From the NCBI GenBank assembly GCA_964563925.1, contig CAZLZD010000038.1, positions 1 to 43,905 of the forward strand: a stretch of DNA of 43,905 nt, given 5' to 3'. A program made the translations under genes and the position numbers. Positions within the stretch are counted from its first letter, which is position 1; each line of letters starts with the position of its first letter. Shown here in pieces: positions 7,305 through 16,400 of the stretch. Source of the stretch: JAUILA01 sp964563925 (GTDB lineage: Bacteria; Bacteroidota; Bacteroidia; Cytophagales; Cyclobacteriaceae). Under the pieces are notes generated by a model. It ran no database searches. It was given only the letters and a program-made list of their open reading frames with translations, and was not told where the DNA came from.

Positions 7305-8343
7305 GCGAAAAGCAAAACGCCTGTCATGGCTGGGGTTGCCGGCAGTGCTGATCATTCTCTACCTGGCAGGTCCGGAAGTGGATGCGCCGCAACAGCTAAG
7401 GGATATTCCCGCGGTAACCTCCGACCTGCGCCGGCTGGAGCAAACCGTATCACGTCATGAAGACAGCATACCATATATCAAACCCGATAATGAGGCAAGA
7501 ATTGTGTGGGCTGGTGAACCTTACCGGAAGACTTCCTATGCCCTGGTGTATCTGCATGGCTGGTCGGCCAGTCAGGCGGAAGGAGCCCCCGTGCATACAG
7601 ACCTTGGGAAGCGGTACGGCATGAATGTATTTCTTCCCCGTTTATACGGACACGGACTTGAAGAGAGCCATGCCATGGAAGGACTGACCGCAGATAAGTA
7701 CCTGGCTTCGGCCCGTGAAGCGATCGCGGTGGCCAGCGAACTGGGAGACAGCCTGATCATATTTGGTACCTCCACCGGCGGATCTTTGGCCCTTTACCTC
7801 GCACCGGCGGTGAACAGCCTGACGGCCATTGTTCTTTATTCTCCCAATATTGAGATTTATGAGCCCACAGCAGCACTTCTGGATGATCCCTGGGGGTACC
7901 AGATCGCCCGCCTGGTGAGGGGCAGTGATTATCACAGCTGGGATATTGAAGCAGAGCGTAAGCCGTACTGGTCGAATAAATACCCGCTCAAAGCACTCAC
8001 CCATCTCCAGTCACTCGTGGCAACCACCATGACGGAGGAAACCTTCAGGCAGGTCAGGGTTCCTTTATTCCTGGGGTACTATTATAAGGATGAAAGCCGG
8101 CAGGATCATACCGTATCTGTACCTGCCATGCTCAGGATGTTCGACCAGGTAAGTACTCCTGCATCCAAAAAAGTCAGTCAGGCCTTTCCTGAGGCCGGCG
8201 AGCATGTGATAGGGTCTTACCTGGTGTCAAAGGATCTGCCGGCGGTTTGGAGAGCAACCGTTCAGTTCATGGAAGGTACGCTGGGCTTAAGCCCGGTTTC
8301 GGCAGATTCTTCCTTCATGAGAGGGACGAGCCATTCGGAATGA
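7297..8343 (+). CDS. Membrane-anchored alpha/beta hydrolase
   Basis: A 348-residue alpha/beta hydrolase with an N-terminal membrane anchor (about 9-25), so the catalytic domain probably sits in the periplasm. The oxyanion region is LHGWS (86-90) and the nucleophile elbow is GTSTGG with S159. D270 and H303 (AGEHVIGS) complete a plausible triad. This pattern fits carboxylesterases or lysophospholipase-like enzymes; the substrate is unknown. ATG 7297 is chosen over GTG 7294 and overlaps the previous gene by 8 bp, so it is translationally coupled. The last 82 bp are antisense to the end of the gamma-carboxylase-like gene. Confidence 0.85.
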   Translation: MNKRKAKRLSWLGLPAVLIILYLAGPEVDAPQQLRDIPAVTSDLRRLEQTVSRHEDSIPYIKPDNEARIVWAGEPYRKTSYALVYLHGWSASQAEGAPVHTDLGKRYGMNVFLPRLYGHGLEESHAMEGLTADKYLASAREAIAVASELGDSLIIFGTSTGGSLALYLAPAVNSLTAIVLYSPNIEIYEPTAALLDDPWGYQIARLVRGSDYHSWDIEAERKPYWSNKYPLKALTHLQSLVATTMTEETFRQVRVPLFLGYYYKDESRQDHTVSVPAMLRMFDQVSTPASKKVSQAFPEAGEHVIGSYLVSKDLPAVWRATVQFMEGTLGLSPVSADSSFMRGTSHSE

Positions 8344-9641
8344 CGAAAAGGCTGCCACGTTACCCGGGTCATGTCTGTTTCGGGGTCATAAAGAGGTTGT
8401 AAAGGCCTTCCGTTCAGACTTACCATGCTGTTTACATAGAGAGATATATTCGTGAGACCGCGGCGGGCCAGGTCCTCCTTGAGAATCTGGATATATTGAT
8501 ACAGCACATCCGGCCGGGTGGCAAGTGACCGTTCCTGCTTGGAGGTAAGGTAATCGGAATTCCTGATCTGGAAAGACTCTCCGGTGTCATGATTGACAGC
8601 TTGTATCCGTACATAGCCCCCCTTGACGCGAAGCATCATATGCCAGGACAAACGGTGCCCCTCTTCCGTCCAGTTCACATTTCCCGGATACGTCCAGTGC
8701 CGGAGGGGCAGCCATACCTGGAACAGGAAATAAACGCCCAGGGCACTGAGCAGAAACCGCCTTTTGGAGGTAAGCCGGGAGGTTCCCGAAGGAATTACCG
8801 GGACGGGTTTCTTTTTCAGGAAAATTCTCCGGATCTGATCAGGAGGAAAGAAAAACAGGGCAAAGGAAATTCCGAGATAAGGGAAGATGCCCACCTGGAA
8901 TACGGCGGAATTAAAGAGGTGGAAAAAGATGGAAAGGATAAAGGCATATTTGCGGGTTTTTTTCCACATCAGTGCGGGTGCGATGAGCAGGTCAAAAAGA
9001 ATACCTCCCCATGCCACCACATGCTGGAACCATTCTTTCGCCAGCAGGGGCCCCACCAGGAAATAATCCTTTTTTGCCTCAAACCAGATATGGACCGGGC
9101 GGGCCTGTATCCAGTCGGGATACATTTTTGCCACCGATGCATATACGTATACGATCGTGATCTGGGCAGCAAAAATAAGCAGGCACCACCGCGGACACGT
9201 AAGTGATTTTAATCCTGGATCACGCCGGACATCCAGTGAAGCATACTGGTGGGCAGGAACCAGCACCATGAAAAAATTCAGCAGCATCAACAGGTAGTAA
9301 TGGTTGTTGTAGTGGGTCTTCTGCATGAAATATACTGCAGCCCACATCAGTGCATAAATGGCCATGCTCGTGCGGTAATAAAGCCCGAGCATTACAAACA
9401 GGCCCGCCAGCCCCATGAGGGCATAGTAGTAATACATCCCGTTGCCGGGCAATGGCTCCAGCCAGGAAAAGGCCATAAAGGGGAAGGTATGCTGCGGTTC
9501 GATGAATGCCCGGTAAACCCAACCGGTGGCAATGGCACCCCAGGCTTCGGCCATCAGTAAAAAACCGAAAATCCACCTGAATACAATAAGCGGGGCATTG
9601 TCGACTTCTTTGAACAATACATTGAGAAAGTTTCCGGTCAT
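8262..9641 (-). CDS. HTTM / vitamin K-dependent gamma-carboxylase homologue
   Basis: About 459 residues from ATG 9641 (a TTG 14 codons upstream is possible). An N-terminal half with several membrane helices (to about 280) carries NNHYY with H114 and an AKMYPDW motif with K172. These align by eye with human GGCX H160 and the catalytic base K218. The C-terminal half keeps the NWTEEGHRLSWHMMLR-type motif that matches the human NWTNG..YSWDMM segment. In animals the enzyme carboxylates glutamate using reduced vitamin K; a bacterial version would presumably use menaquinol. The protein substrate is unknown. Its 3' end overlaps the hydrolase gene by 82 bp. Confidence 0.85.
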   Translation of the reverse strand: MTGNFLNVLFKEVDNAPLIVFRWIFGFLLMAEAWGAIATGWVYRAFIEPQHTFPFMAFSWLEPLPGNGMYYYYALMGLAGLFVMLGLYYRTSMAIYALMWAAVYFMQKTHYNNHYYLLMLLNFFMVLVPAHQYASLDVRRDPGLKSLTCPRWCLLIFAAQITIVYVYASVAKMYPDWIQARPVHIWFEAKKDYFLVGPLLAKEWFQHVVAWGGILFDLLIAPALMWKKTRKYAFILSIFFHLFNSAVFQVGIFPYLGISFALFFFPPDQIRRIFLKKKPVPVIPSGTSRLTSKRRFLLSALGVYFLFQVWLPLRHWTYPGNVNWTEEGHRLSWHMMLRVKGGYVRIQAVNHDTGESFQIRNSDYLTSKQERSLATRPDVLYQYIQILKEDLARRGLTNISLYVNSMVSLNGRPLQPLYDPETDMTRVTWQPFRHSEWLVPLMKEESAETGLKPSVPSMN

Positions 9642-9689
9642 GGGTACGGGATAGTCAAAGAGGAAAGATAAACCCAATTTCAAAAAAAA

Positions 9690-9708
9690 GCGTTAAATTA
9701 ATTGACGC
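9690..9708. promoter_or_regulatory. Inverted repeat in divergent promoter region
   Basis: Arms GCGTTAA (9690-9696) and TTGACGC (9702-9708) pair at six of seven positions around a 5-bp spacer. They sit between the divergently transcribed gamma-carboxylase-like gene (starting at 9641) and the 83-residue gene (starting at 9728), a position where a shared operator would be expected. Only the symmetry is seen; no regulator is known. Confidence 0.3.
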
Positions 9709-9727
9709 ATAACAAAAACTCAATGAT

Positions 9728-9979
9728 ATGAAGACAGTTAATACCTGCTTTAAAATTACCTACACACCCGAGCAATATGACAGGGCGCGTGAATATGTGG
9801 AGGATATGAAAAAACATCCTGAGAGGGTCTACTGGATGGGTAACAAGGGGAAAAGTGATGAGGAGCTCATCCTTTCACATATTGCCAACAGGATACTCAG
9901 CGGTTTCTACAATCAGTATAATCCCTGGATGGCCAGAAATCACATTATCGCTATGACGAATCGCCCGACCGCTAATTAG
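9728..9979 (+). CDS. Small hypothetical protein (83 aa)
   Basis: An 83-residue soluble protein with no signal peptide. It has an amphipathic, charged middle (about 14-60) and an aromatic, polar tail (FYNQYNPWMARNH, 66-78). No family recognised. It has an ATG start, codon use like its neighbours, and its own divergent promoter region with an inverted repeat. Its TAG stop shares the tetranucleotide TTAG (9976-9979) with the convergent barrel gene. Confidence 0.6.
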   Translation: MKTVNTCFKITYTPEQYDRAREYVEDMKKHPERVYWMGNKGKSDEELILSHIANRILSGFYNQYNPWMARNHIIAMTNRPTAN

Positions 9980-10611
9980 AACATGACCCCGAGGTCGAGG
10001 CCGATATAATCATTTTTATATAATATATCGTCGTTTACGGCATCGGAAGCAGCATTTATGAGGCCACGGCTGTAAGAGAGGCCGCCATAAACCCTGGTGG
10101 TGTTTCCGATCTGATATTCCAGTCCGGCCGCCATGTACAAAGTCATGTCGAAGAACCGGAAGTCGTCTACCACCCGGAAGCTTTTATCCCCTTCCTTTAA
10201 TTTTTCACTGATTTTGATATCGAAGGTAGGGCCGAACTGGAAAAATATTCTTTTATCCAGTCCGATTTCATTGGTATAGAATTTCAGGGTAGCAGGCAGC
10301 TGAATGTATTGCAGGGAATACGCCTGGGTGACACGGTCATTCCCATCGCTGTAAGAAATCCCTGCACGTTTCGACGTAAGCCAGAAGCCGGTACTGAAAT
10401 GATAATTCTCATTGTTGTTCAGGGAAAAATCGGCAACCGGGCCAAAGGAAAATCTTACTGCGCTTCCGTCATTATCGACCTGTGCCGCATCGGTTTCAAT
10501 GTCTACACGGTTCATTGAGATGAGCGGACTGATCTTGAATCCCATCTGAATCTGTGAATATCCGTGGAATCCTGACAGAATAAGTACACTTGCAAAAAGC
10601 AATTTTCTCAT
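9976..10611 (-). CDS. PorT-family outer-membrane beta-barrel protein
   Basis: A 211-residue protein with a signal peptide (about 1-19, ending HGYSQ) followed by alternating hydrophobic and polar strands and ending in an aromatic residue (GVMF), the pattern of small 8-strand outer-membrane barrels of the PorT/OMP_b-brl group. Strand-like segments include the GPVADFSL, YIQLPATLKFY and FFQFGPTFDIK regions. The family is broad, so this is not evidence that it is the PorT/SprT component of type IX secretion. Divergent from gldB with a 67-bp gap. Confidence 0.75.
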   Translation of the reverse strand: MRKLLFASVLILSGFHGYSQIQMGFKISPLISMNRVDIETDAAQVDNDGSAVRFSFGPVADFSLNNNENYHFSTGFWLTSKRAGISYSDGNDRVTQAYSLQYIQLPATLKFYTNEIGLDKRIFFQFGPTFDIKISEKLKEGDKSFRVVDDFRFFDMTLYMAAGLEYQIGNTTRVYGGLSYSRGLINAASDAVNDDILYKNDYIGLDLGVMF

Positions 10612-10633
10612 GAGATTATTTTTTTGCGTTATT

Positions 10634-10646
10634 TTAGAGGCTCTAA
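10634..10646. promoter_or_regulatory. 13-bp palindrome between barrel gene and gldB
   Basis: TTAGAG-G-CTCTAA is a perfect 6+1+6 palindrome in the 67-bp divergent intergenic region, 33 bp before the gldB start and 23 bp before the barrel-gene start. The position suits an operator acting on both genes. Short palindromes can arise by chance. Confidence 0.3.
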
Positions 10647-10678
10647 GGTAACGATAACCATTTTAATTTTTTAATTCT

Positions 10679-11683
10679 ATGCGTAAGCAAACCCTGACCT
10701 TCGTTTTTCTCGCGGCATGCACGCTGATGGCCTGTACTGCCGACGACGAAGCGGTGTGTGTGGAACAGCCTGACATTACCGAGCCTGTTTCCCTCTCTGT
10801 CGAACACCTGGAAGATGATTTACTGGGTGCCGATACCCGGGAGGAACTGATCGGTTTTCTGCGGGAAAATCCGGTGGTGGCGGAAATATTTCTCAAAAGG
10901 GCACAATATCCGAATGATTCACTGATGGTCACTGCGCTGAACCAGCGTTTTAGCGACCCTAATATTGACTCCCTCGCCCTTGAGGTCGACCGGATATTCG
11001 GGGACGGATCTGCATTGGAGGCTGATTTACAGACAGCCTATTCCAACCTCAAATATTACTTTCCCGAATTTAAGGTGCCAACGGTACAGACGATTGCTAC
11101 CGGCCTTGATTATGACCTGTATGTCTCTGATTCACTGGTCGTGATAGGCCTTGATTATTTTCTTGGCCCTGAGGGCAAATACAGGCCTCTCGGATTGTAT
11201 CAGTATATGCTCCAGCGGTATATACCGGAGGCTATTGTTCCTTCCATCATGTTGTTGTATGGCATTTCGGGAGACATGAATAATTCTGACTTGTCTGACA
11301 AGTCGATGCTTGCGGAAATGATTTCTTACGGGAAGGCATTTTATTTTGCCAAGCATATGCTACCCTGTACCCCTGACAGTGTGCTGATATCCTATACGGC
11401 CGGAGAAATTGCGGGAACCCGGGAGAATGAATCGATTGTCTGGGCGCACTTTGTGGAGAATGATTTGCTTTTCGAGACCAATCATGAGGTAAAGAAGAAA
11501 TACCTGGAAGAGCGCCCAAAGACGTTTGAAATCGGGGAAAAGGCACCGGGAAGGATCGGCCGGTGGCTGGGCTGGCAGATCGTTCGGGCCTACATGGATC
11601 GCAACCCTGACACTACCCTGCCCCAGCTCATGGCACTCGATGACCCCAGGGTGATCCTGGAAAAAAGCAAGTACAGGCCTTAA
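10679..11683 (+). CDS. gldB: Gliding motility lipoprotein GldB
   Basis: A 334-residue lipoprotein with signal sequence and lipobox LMAC (acceptor C19). The body matches GldB as I know it: an acidic N-terminal region, a central segment with YGKAFYFAKHMLP, an ENESIVWAHFVENDLLFE stretch (about 240-257), and the diagnostic GRIGRWLGWQIVRAYM near 290-306, ending in KYRP. GldB is required for gliding and chitin use in Flavobacterium and is widespread in Bacteroidota, including non-gliders. Here it lies 59 bp upstream of tpiA rather than beside gldC. Confidence 0.88.
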   Translation: MRKQTLTFVFLAACTLMACTADDEAVCVEQPDITEPVSLSVEHLEDDLLGADTREELIGFLRENPVVAEIFLKRAQYPNDSLMVTALNQRFSDPNIDSLALEVDRIFGDGSALEADLQTAYSNLKYYFPEFKVPTVQTIATGLDYDLYVSDSLVVIGLDYFLGPEGKYRPLGLYQYMLQRYIPEAIVPSIMLLYGISGDMNNSDLSDKSMLAEMISYGKAFYFAKHMLPCTPDSVLISYTAGEIAGTRENESIVWAHFVENDLLFETNHEVKKKYLEERPKTFEIGEKAPGRIGRWLGWQIVRAYMDRNPDTTLPQLMALDDPRVILEKSKYRP

Positions 11684-11742
11684 CGTGTCAGGAGGCCCAT
11701 AGCTTTTGCCTATCTTTACCAAACAAAAACAGCACACAGATC

Positions 11743-12504
11743 ATGCGGAAAAAAATTGTAGCAGGAAACTGGAAAATGAACAAGACCCTGGACGAAGGGC
11801 TTAAATTAACCTCGGAAATAGTTAACATGGTTGGCGATGAAGTGAACAATGAAGCCACAGTACTTCTTTGTCCGCCATATGTCCACCTCACAAGTGTCCG
11901 TCATCTTCTCAAAGGACAGGACCGCATATTGCTCGGGGCACAAAACTGCCACGGCGAAGAAAGCGGGGCGTATACGGGTGAGGTGTCGGCCGGCATTCTT
12001 GCGTCTGCCGGTGTGGGGTATGTGATACTGGGACACAGCGAACGGCGGGCTTATTTTCATGAAACCAATGAGGAGCTGGCCACCAAGGTCAACACCGCAC
12101 TGGCTCACGGCCTGACCCCGGTATTTTGCTGCGGGGAGTCCCTGGAAATTCGTGAAAACGGAGATTATATTCATCATGTGACCAATCAGCTGAGAGAGAG
12201 TCTCTTTCACCTGCCGGAAGAAGATCTTTCGCGCATTGTGATTGCCTACGAACCTATCTGGGCGATCGGAACGGGCAAGACAGCTTCTTCGGAACAGGCA
12301 CAGGAGATGCATGCGGCAATCCGGACATTCATCGGTGAAAACTTTTCGGAAGATCTCGCCGGCAATATGTCCATTTTATATGGCGGCAGTTGCAAACCGT
12401 CCAATGCGGAGGAATTGTTTGCCTGTGCTGATGTTGACGGAGGACTCATCGGGGGCGCTTCCCTTTCTTCCAGAGACTTCGTTGATATTATTAAATCATT
12501 CTGA
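11743..12504 (+). CDS. tpiA: Triose-phosphate isomerase
   Basis: A 253-residue TIM barrel, full length for the family, interconverting dihydroxyacetone phosphate and glyceraldehyde 3-phosphate in glycolysis. Catalytic residues are all present: K11 in AGNWKMN, H98 in ILGHSERR, and E170 in AYEPIWAIGTGK, with the mobile loop 6 following. The phosphate-binding GGS loop near the C-terminus is present. Its TGA is followed immediately by the GTG start of prmA with no gap, so the two are very probably co-transcribed. Confidence 0.97.
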   Translation: MRKKIVAGNWKMNKTLDEGLKLTSEIVNMVGDEVNNEATVLLCPPYVHLTSVRHLLKGQDRILLGAQNCHGEESGAYTGEVSAGILASAGVGYVILGHSERRAYFHETNEELATKVNTALAHGLTPVFCCGESLEIRENGDYIHHVTNQLRESLFHLPEEDLSRIVIAYEPIWAIGTGKTASSEQAQEMHAAIRTFIGENFSEDLAGNMSILYGGSCKPSNAEELFACADVDGGLIGGASLSSRDFVDIIKSF

Positions 12505-13341
12505 GTGGCCCTGACTGATTATATCGGGATACACTTTTACTGTCCTGAGGAATTCGTTGAAATTCTGATTGCGGAGATGGATCAGCTTGGGGCAGAATCT
12601 ATGATGGAAACCGAACAGGGCCTTGAGGTGTACCTCGAGGAGAGCCTGTTTGACCGGAAGGCACTTACTGAAGTGCTGGACAGGTACCCGGATGCAAACC
12701 TCACCTACGAGATCAATCGTGTCGCCACCCGAAACTGGAATGAAGAGTGGGAGAAGAATTATGACCCGATTCGGGTGGGGGATGATTGCCTGGTACGTGC
12801 ATCATTTCATCCGGCTGACCCTTCGGTTAAGTATGAGATCGTAATCAATCCGCGCATGTCATTCGGCACCGGGCATCATGCCACCACGTATCTGATGCTA
12901 TCGTTACAGCTTACCCTGGACCATGAGGGCAAGCGGGTGCTGGACGCAGGCTGTGGTACGGCAATTCTTGCCATTATGGCTGAAATGCGGGGTGCCAGGG
13001 AGGTGATTGCCTATGACAATAACAGCTGGACCATTGAAAATGCCCCTGAAAATCTTAGCCTTAACAATTGCTCCCGGACAGAAATTCTGGAAGGAACAAT
13101 TGATACGCTGAACCTTTCCGGGAAATTTGACATTATTCTGGCAAATATTAACAAGAATGTACTGCTCGAAGAAATGTCTTCGTATGTGAGTTACCTTACG
13201 AAGCCCGGCGTATTAATATTAAGTGGATTTTACCAACAGGATGCCGGTGACTTAACGGGACTGGCTAAGACTCTTGGGCTGACAATCAGGGATCAGGCGG
13301 TCAAAAACGACTGGATGGCACTGATTTTCGACTATAAATAG
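12505..13341 (+). CDS. prmA: Ribosomal protein L11 methyltransferase
   Basis: A 278-residue SAM-dependent methyltransferase that trimethylates ribosomal protein L11. The N-terminal substrate-recognition region (about 1-75) leads into a linker and the Rossmann methyltransferase fold with GTGHHATT (121-128), motif I VLDAGCGT (145-152) and the LANINKNVL motif. GTG start abuts the tpiA stop; no in-frame ATG lies nearby that would keep the N-terminal domain. Confidence 0.94.
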   Translation: MALTDYIGIHFYCPEEFVEILIAEMDQLGAESMMETEQGLEVYLEESLFDRKALTEVLDRYPDANLTYEINRVATRNWNEEWEKNYDPIRVGDDCLVRASFHPADPSVKYEIVINPRMSFGTGHHATTYLMLSLQLTLDHEGKRVLDAGCGTAILAIMAEMRGAREVIAYDNNSWTIENAPENLSLNNCSRTEILEGTIDTLNLSGKFDIILANINKNVLLEEMSSYVSYLTKPGVLILSGFYQQDAGDLTGLAKTLGLTIRDQAVKNDWMALIFDYK

Positions 13342-13417
13342 CACTCAGGTGCGATTTATACAATTTTTTGAGTGGTTTCTCTGTTAATACCTAAAGCAGT
13401 AAAGGGTATATTGCCCT

Positions 13418-13425
13418 TATTTTTG
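13418..13425 (+). promoter_or_regulatory. Bacteroidota-type -7 box upstream of the 1611-aa gene
   Basis: TATTTTTG matches the TAnnTTTG -7 consensus of Bacteroidota sigma-A promoters and ends 11 bp before the ATG at 13437. No well-spaced -33 TTG was found, so the call rests on the -7 match and its position in the 95-bp gap after prmA. A start this close would give a very short leader. Confidence 0.35.
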
Positions 13426-13436
13426 ACTCAAACCGG

Positions 13437-16400
13437 ATGATCAAGGCACTTTTACGATACGGGCTTTTGATATTGATTTTTTTCCTGTCCGCCAGGGCAT
13501 GGTCTCAACGGGCTATGTTACCCGATGACAACGTGGCGATGGGTGATACCATTGCGTCTGTTCTTGAATCCACCGGAAGTGAATCTGCAAAAGCTACAGC
13601 CCAGGCCCTGGGATCTGTATGGGCCTCTCTGGGACCGGTAAATGAAAAGCTCGCGGCAGACCAGATCCGGTTGATGTTTAACAAAAAGCTGGGGGTCCGT
13701 CCCTACGTGTCACGATATGCCGCAGCCCTGGTTGCTGCTGTCAACACCGAAGGATTGTCGAATGAAAAAGTAACAGGATGGCTGACTACAGCCGGTAAGG
13801 TCATTGAATTGGAGAATCGCAATTCCATTCTCAATTTCCTCACATTCTCCCACCATTTCTTTGAGACCCGGGAATTGTATGGCAACAATTCAAACCGCTT
13901 GCGGGTGTATGATGATGCCTATTCATTTGAATATGTGGCGATTCCTGAACTCACTGAAATCCAGGAGCCCATGGATGAGAGCCTAAGTGAAGCTTCCCTT
14001 GAGGAGGAAAACTGGGATGACGAACACTGGGAAGACGAAGATGAAGGCTGGTCGGATGACTGGGATGATGAACCTGCCGACAGCGAATGGGATACCGAAT
14101 GGGAGGAGGAATCCTGGGACGACCAACCTGCATATGACGCCCAGACGGAGCGGGCAAACCTCGGTGCAGCCCCCCTGCCGGTTGTTGAGGGAGCGGTCAT
14201 GCGTTTTGAGAAGGCATCTCTTAATTTTATCACTCCCTATGATTCGGTTTTTCTCAGAAACACCTCGGGTGCTGTAAAGATCTCAACCCATGAATTCGTG
14301 GGAACAGGAGGAATATTTGACTGGTCGGTAGCGGGTCTGCCCGGTGAAGAAGTATACGCAGAGATGGCTGATTACAGTTTCGATATCCGCAGGCCGCAGG
14401 TGGAGGCTGAAGGGGCTGTTCTTACCTATAGCGGCAAGCTTAATGAACCGGTGGACGGATTATTTGAATACCGCAGTGTACGGCATGATTCCACGACCGA
14501 TGCGACGTACCCCAGGTTTATGTCGTATTACAGCAATATTGAAGTGGACGGGTTTGGTCCGGACATAACCTATGTCGGAGGATTCTCCCTGAAAGGAGCA
14601 TCCATGCTGAGTACTTCATTGTACGGGGACCTTTCCACTGTGCATGTCGCCACCAATCAGATGCCGAGATTTAAAATGTCTTCACAAATATTTGAGTTTC
14701 GGGATACGGTCATGTCTGCCAGCAGGGCCAAGGTAGTGATCTACCAGGGAGCCGACAGTATTTATCATCCGGCGGTTAGAGTGCGCTATGAAATCCCGTC
14801 CCGCAAGCTGGTGCTTCAAAAGGACAAAGGTGGCTACCGGAATACACCCTATTCCACCAGCTATTTCAACATGGATTTTACAGCCGATATCATTCGCTGG
14901 GATCTTGAAAGCGATAGCCTGGATGTTGCCATTCTGGAAGCGAGGAGAATGGTACCCGCTTATTTTGAGTCAATCGACCACTACAAAGTGGAGGATTACC
15001 GGTCACTGGGTGACCAGGTGTATGATTTCAACCCACTGAGCCTTGTGGTGGCCTATGCCAATAAATCAGGCGAAGAGCAGTTTCTGGTGGCTGATCTCGC
15101 GCAGGGATACCGTAAAGACCTGAAGCTAATGCAGGGAGCGATGCTTTCCCTGGCGCAAAAAGGACTGATCGGATATGACGCACGGTCCGGATTGATCACA
15201 CTGAAGCCCAAAGCACATCACCTTTACACCTCAAAGTTTGGTAAAAAGGATTTCGATAATATTATTTTCTCTTCGGTTATCATGGACAAACCCAACGCCA
15301 GTCTCAATTTCAGGGAGGGTTATATGACCGTCCGCGGCGTGGAGGAATTCAAAATAAGCGATTCACTGAACGTGGTTATTGAGCCGGACAGCAGTACAAT
15401 TACCCTGTTGAAGGACCGTGGGTTTCGATTTGACGGAAAGATTACCGCGGGTAACTATGAGTATTACGGGCGTGATTTCACTTTCCGGTATGACAGTTTC
15501 CTGATAAATCTGCAGGAGATTGACTCGGTTCAGTTCTATATCAAGGATGTTAACAGCCGTGGCGGTTCGGGACGGAAGAAAATCAATAACTCCCTTGTTT
15601 CCGATGCGACCGGCGCAACCAAAGGCGTCCTGTACATCAACCGGCCTGATAACAAGTCGGGAAAGATTGGCTATACGGAATATCCCAAATTTGACTCGGG
15701 ATCAGAATCTGTGGTCTATTTCAACAACAAGGATATGTTGGGCGGGGTCTATGACAAATCCATTAATTTCGTGGTGCCACCTTTTGCTGTGGACAGTCTC
15801 AGCGGAGACGACCCCACCTCTATTTCATTTGACGGGCAATTTGTCAGTGAGATCTTCCCAACCTTTGATGCCAAGCTGGAGGTCATGGAAGATTATTCCA
15901 TGGGATTCTCCTACACAACCCCTCCTGAAGGGCTCAACCTGTATGGCCTGGAGTCGCGGTATTATAATGATGTCAAACTGGACAAAAAGGGCCTCAGGGG
16001 AAATGGCCAGATCAGTCACCTGAGCATGGAAGTGTTTTCAGAGGATTTCCTTTTTTATCCCGACTCGGTGATTTCATCCGCTGATTCACTCGTGATGAAT
16101 GAACGAGCGGCCGGGAATTTTCTCTTCCCTGATGCCCACGTAGAGAATTTTGATCTTAAATGGACACCTGACGATGACAGGTTTATCATTCGTACCAAGG
16201 ATTCAGCGTTTAAATTTTATGATGATTTTGCGGCACTGGAAGGCGAGGCTATCGTTCAGGAAGATGGAATTTTTGCCAAAGGTACTGTGGAATCCCGGGG
16301 ATCCAGGTTCGAGTCGGAAGACATAAGCTTTGAAAACAATACCTTCGCCTCCCGTCATGCCCTTTTTGAGATGCTATCCGGAAACCCGGACAAGCCGCTC

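Noticed and set aside
8589..9206. 205-codon plus-strand frame over the gamma-carboxylase homologue
   Set aside because: Antisense to the membrane domain that carries the key Lys; no independent evidence of coding.
9976..10611. Calling the barrel the type IX secretion component PorT/SprT
   Set aside because: The small-barrel family is large, and no T9SS-specific neighbour or motif supports that assignment.
15520..16023. 167-codon second-frame ORF inside the 1611-residue gene
   Set aside because: Same-strand shadow in another frame, with no start context and unusual composition.
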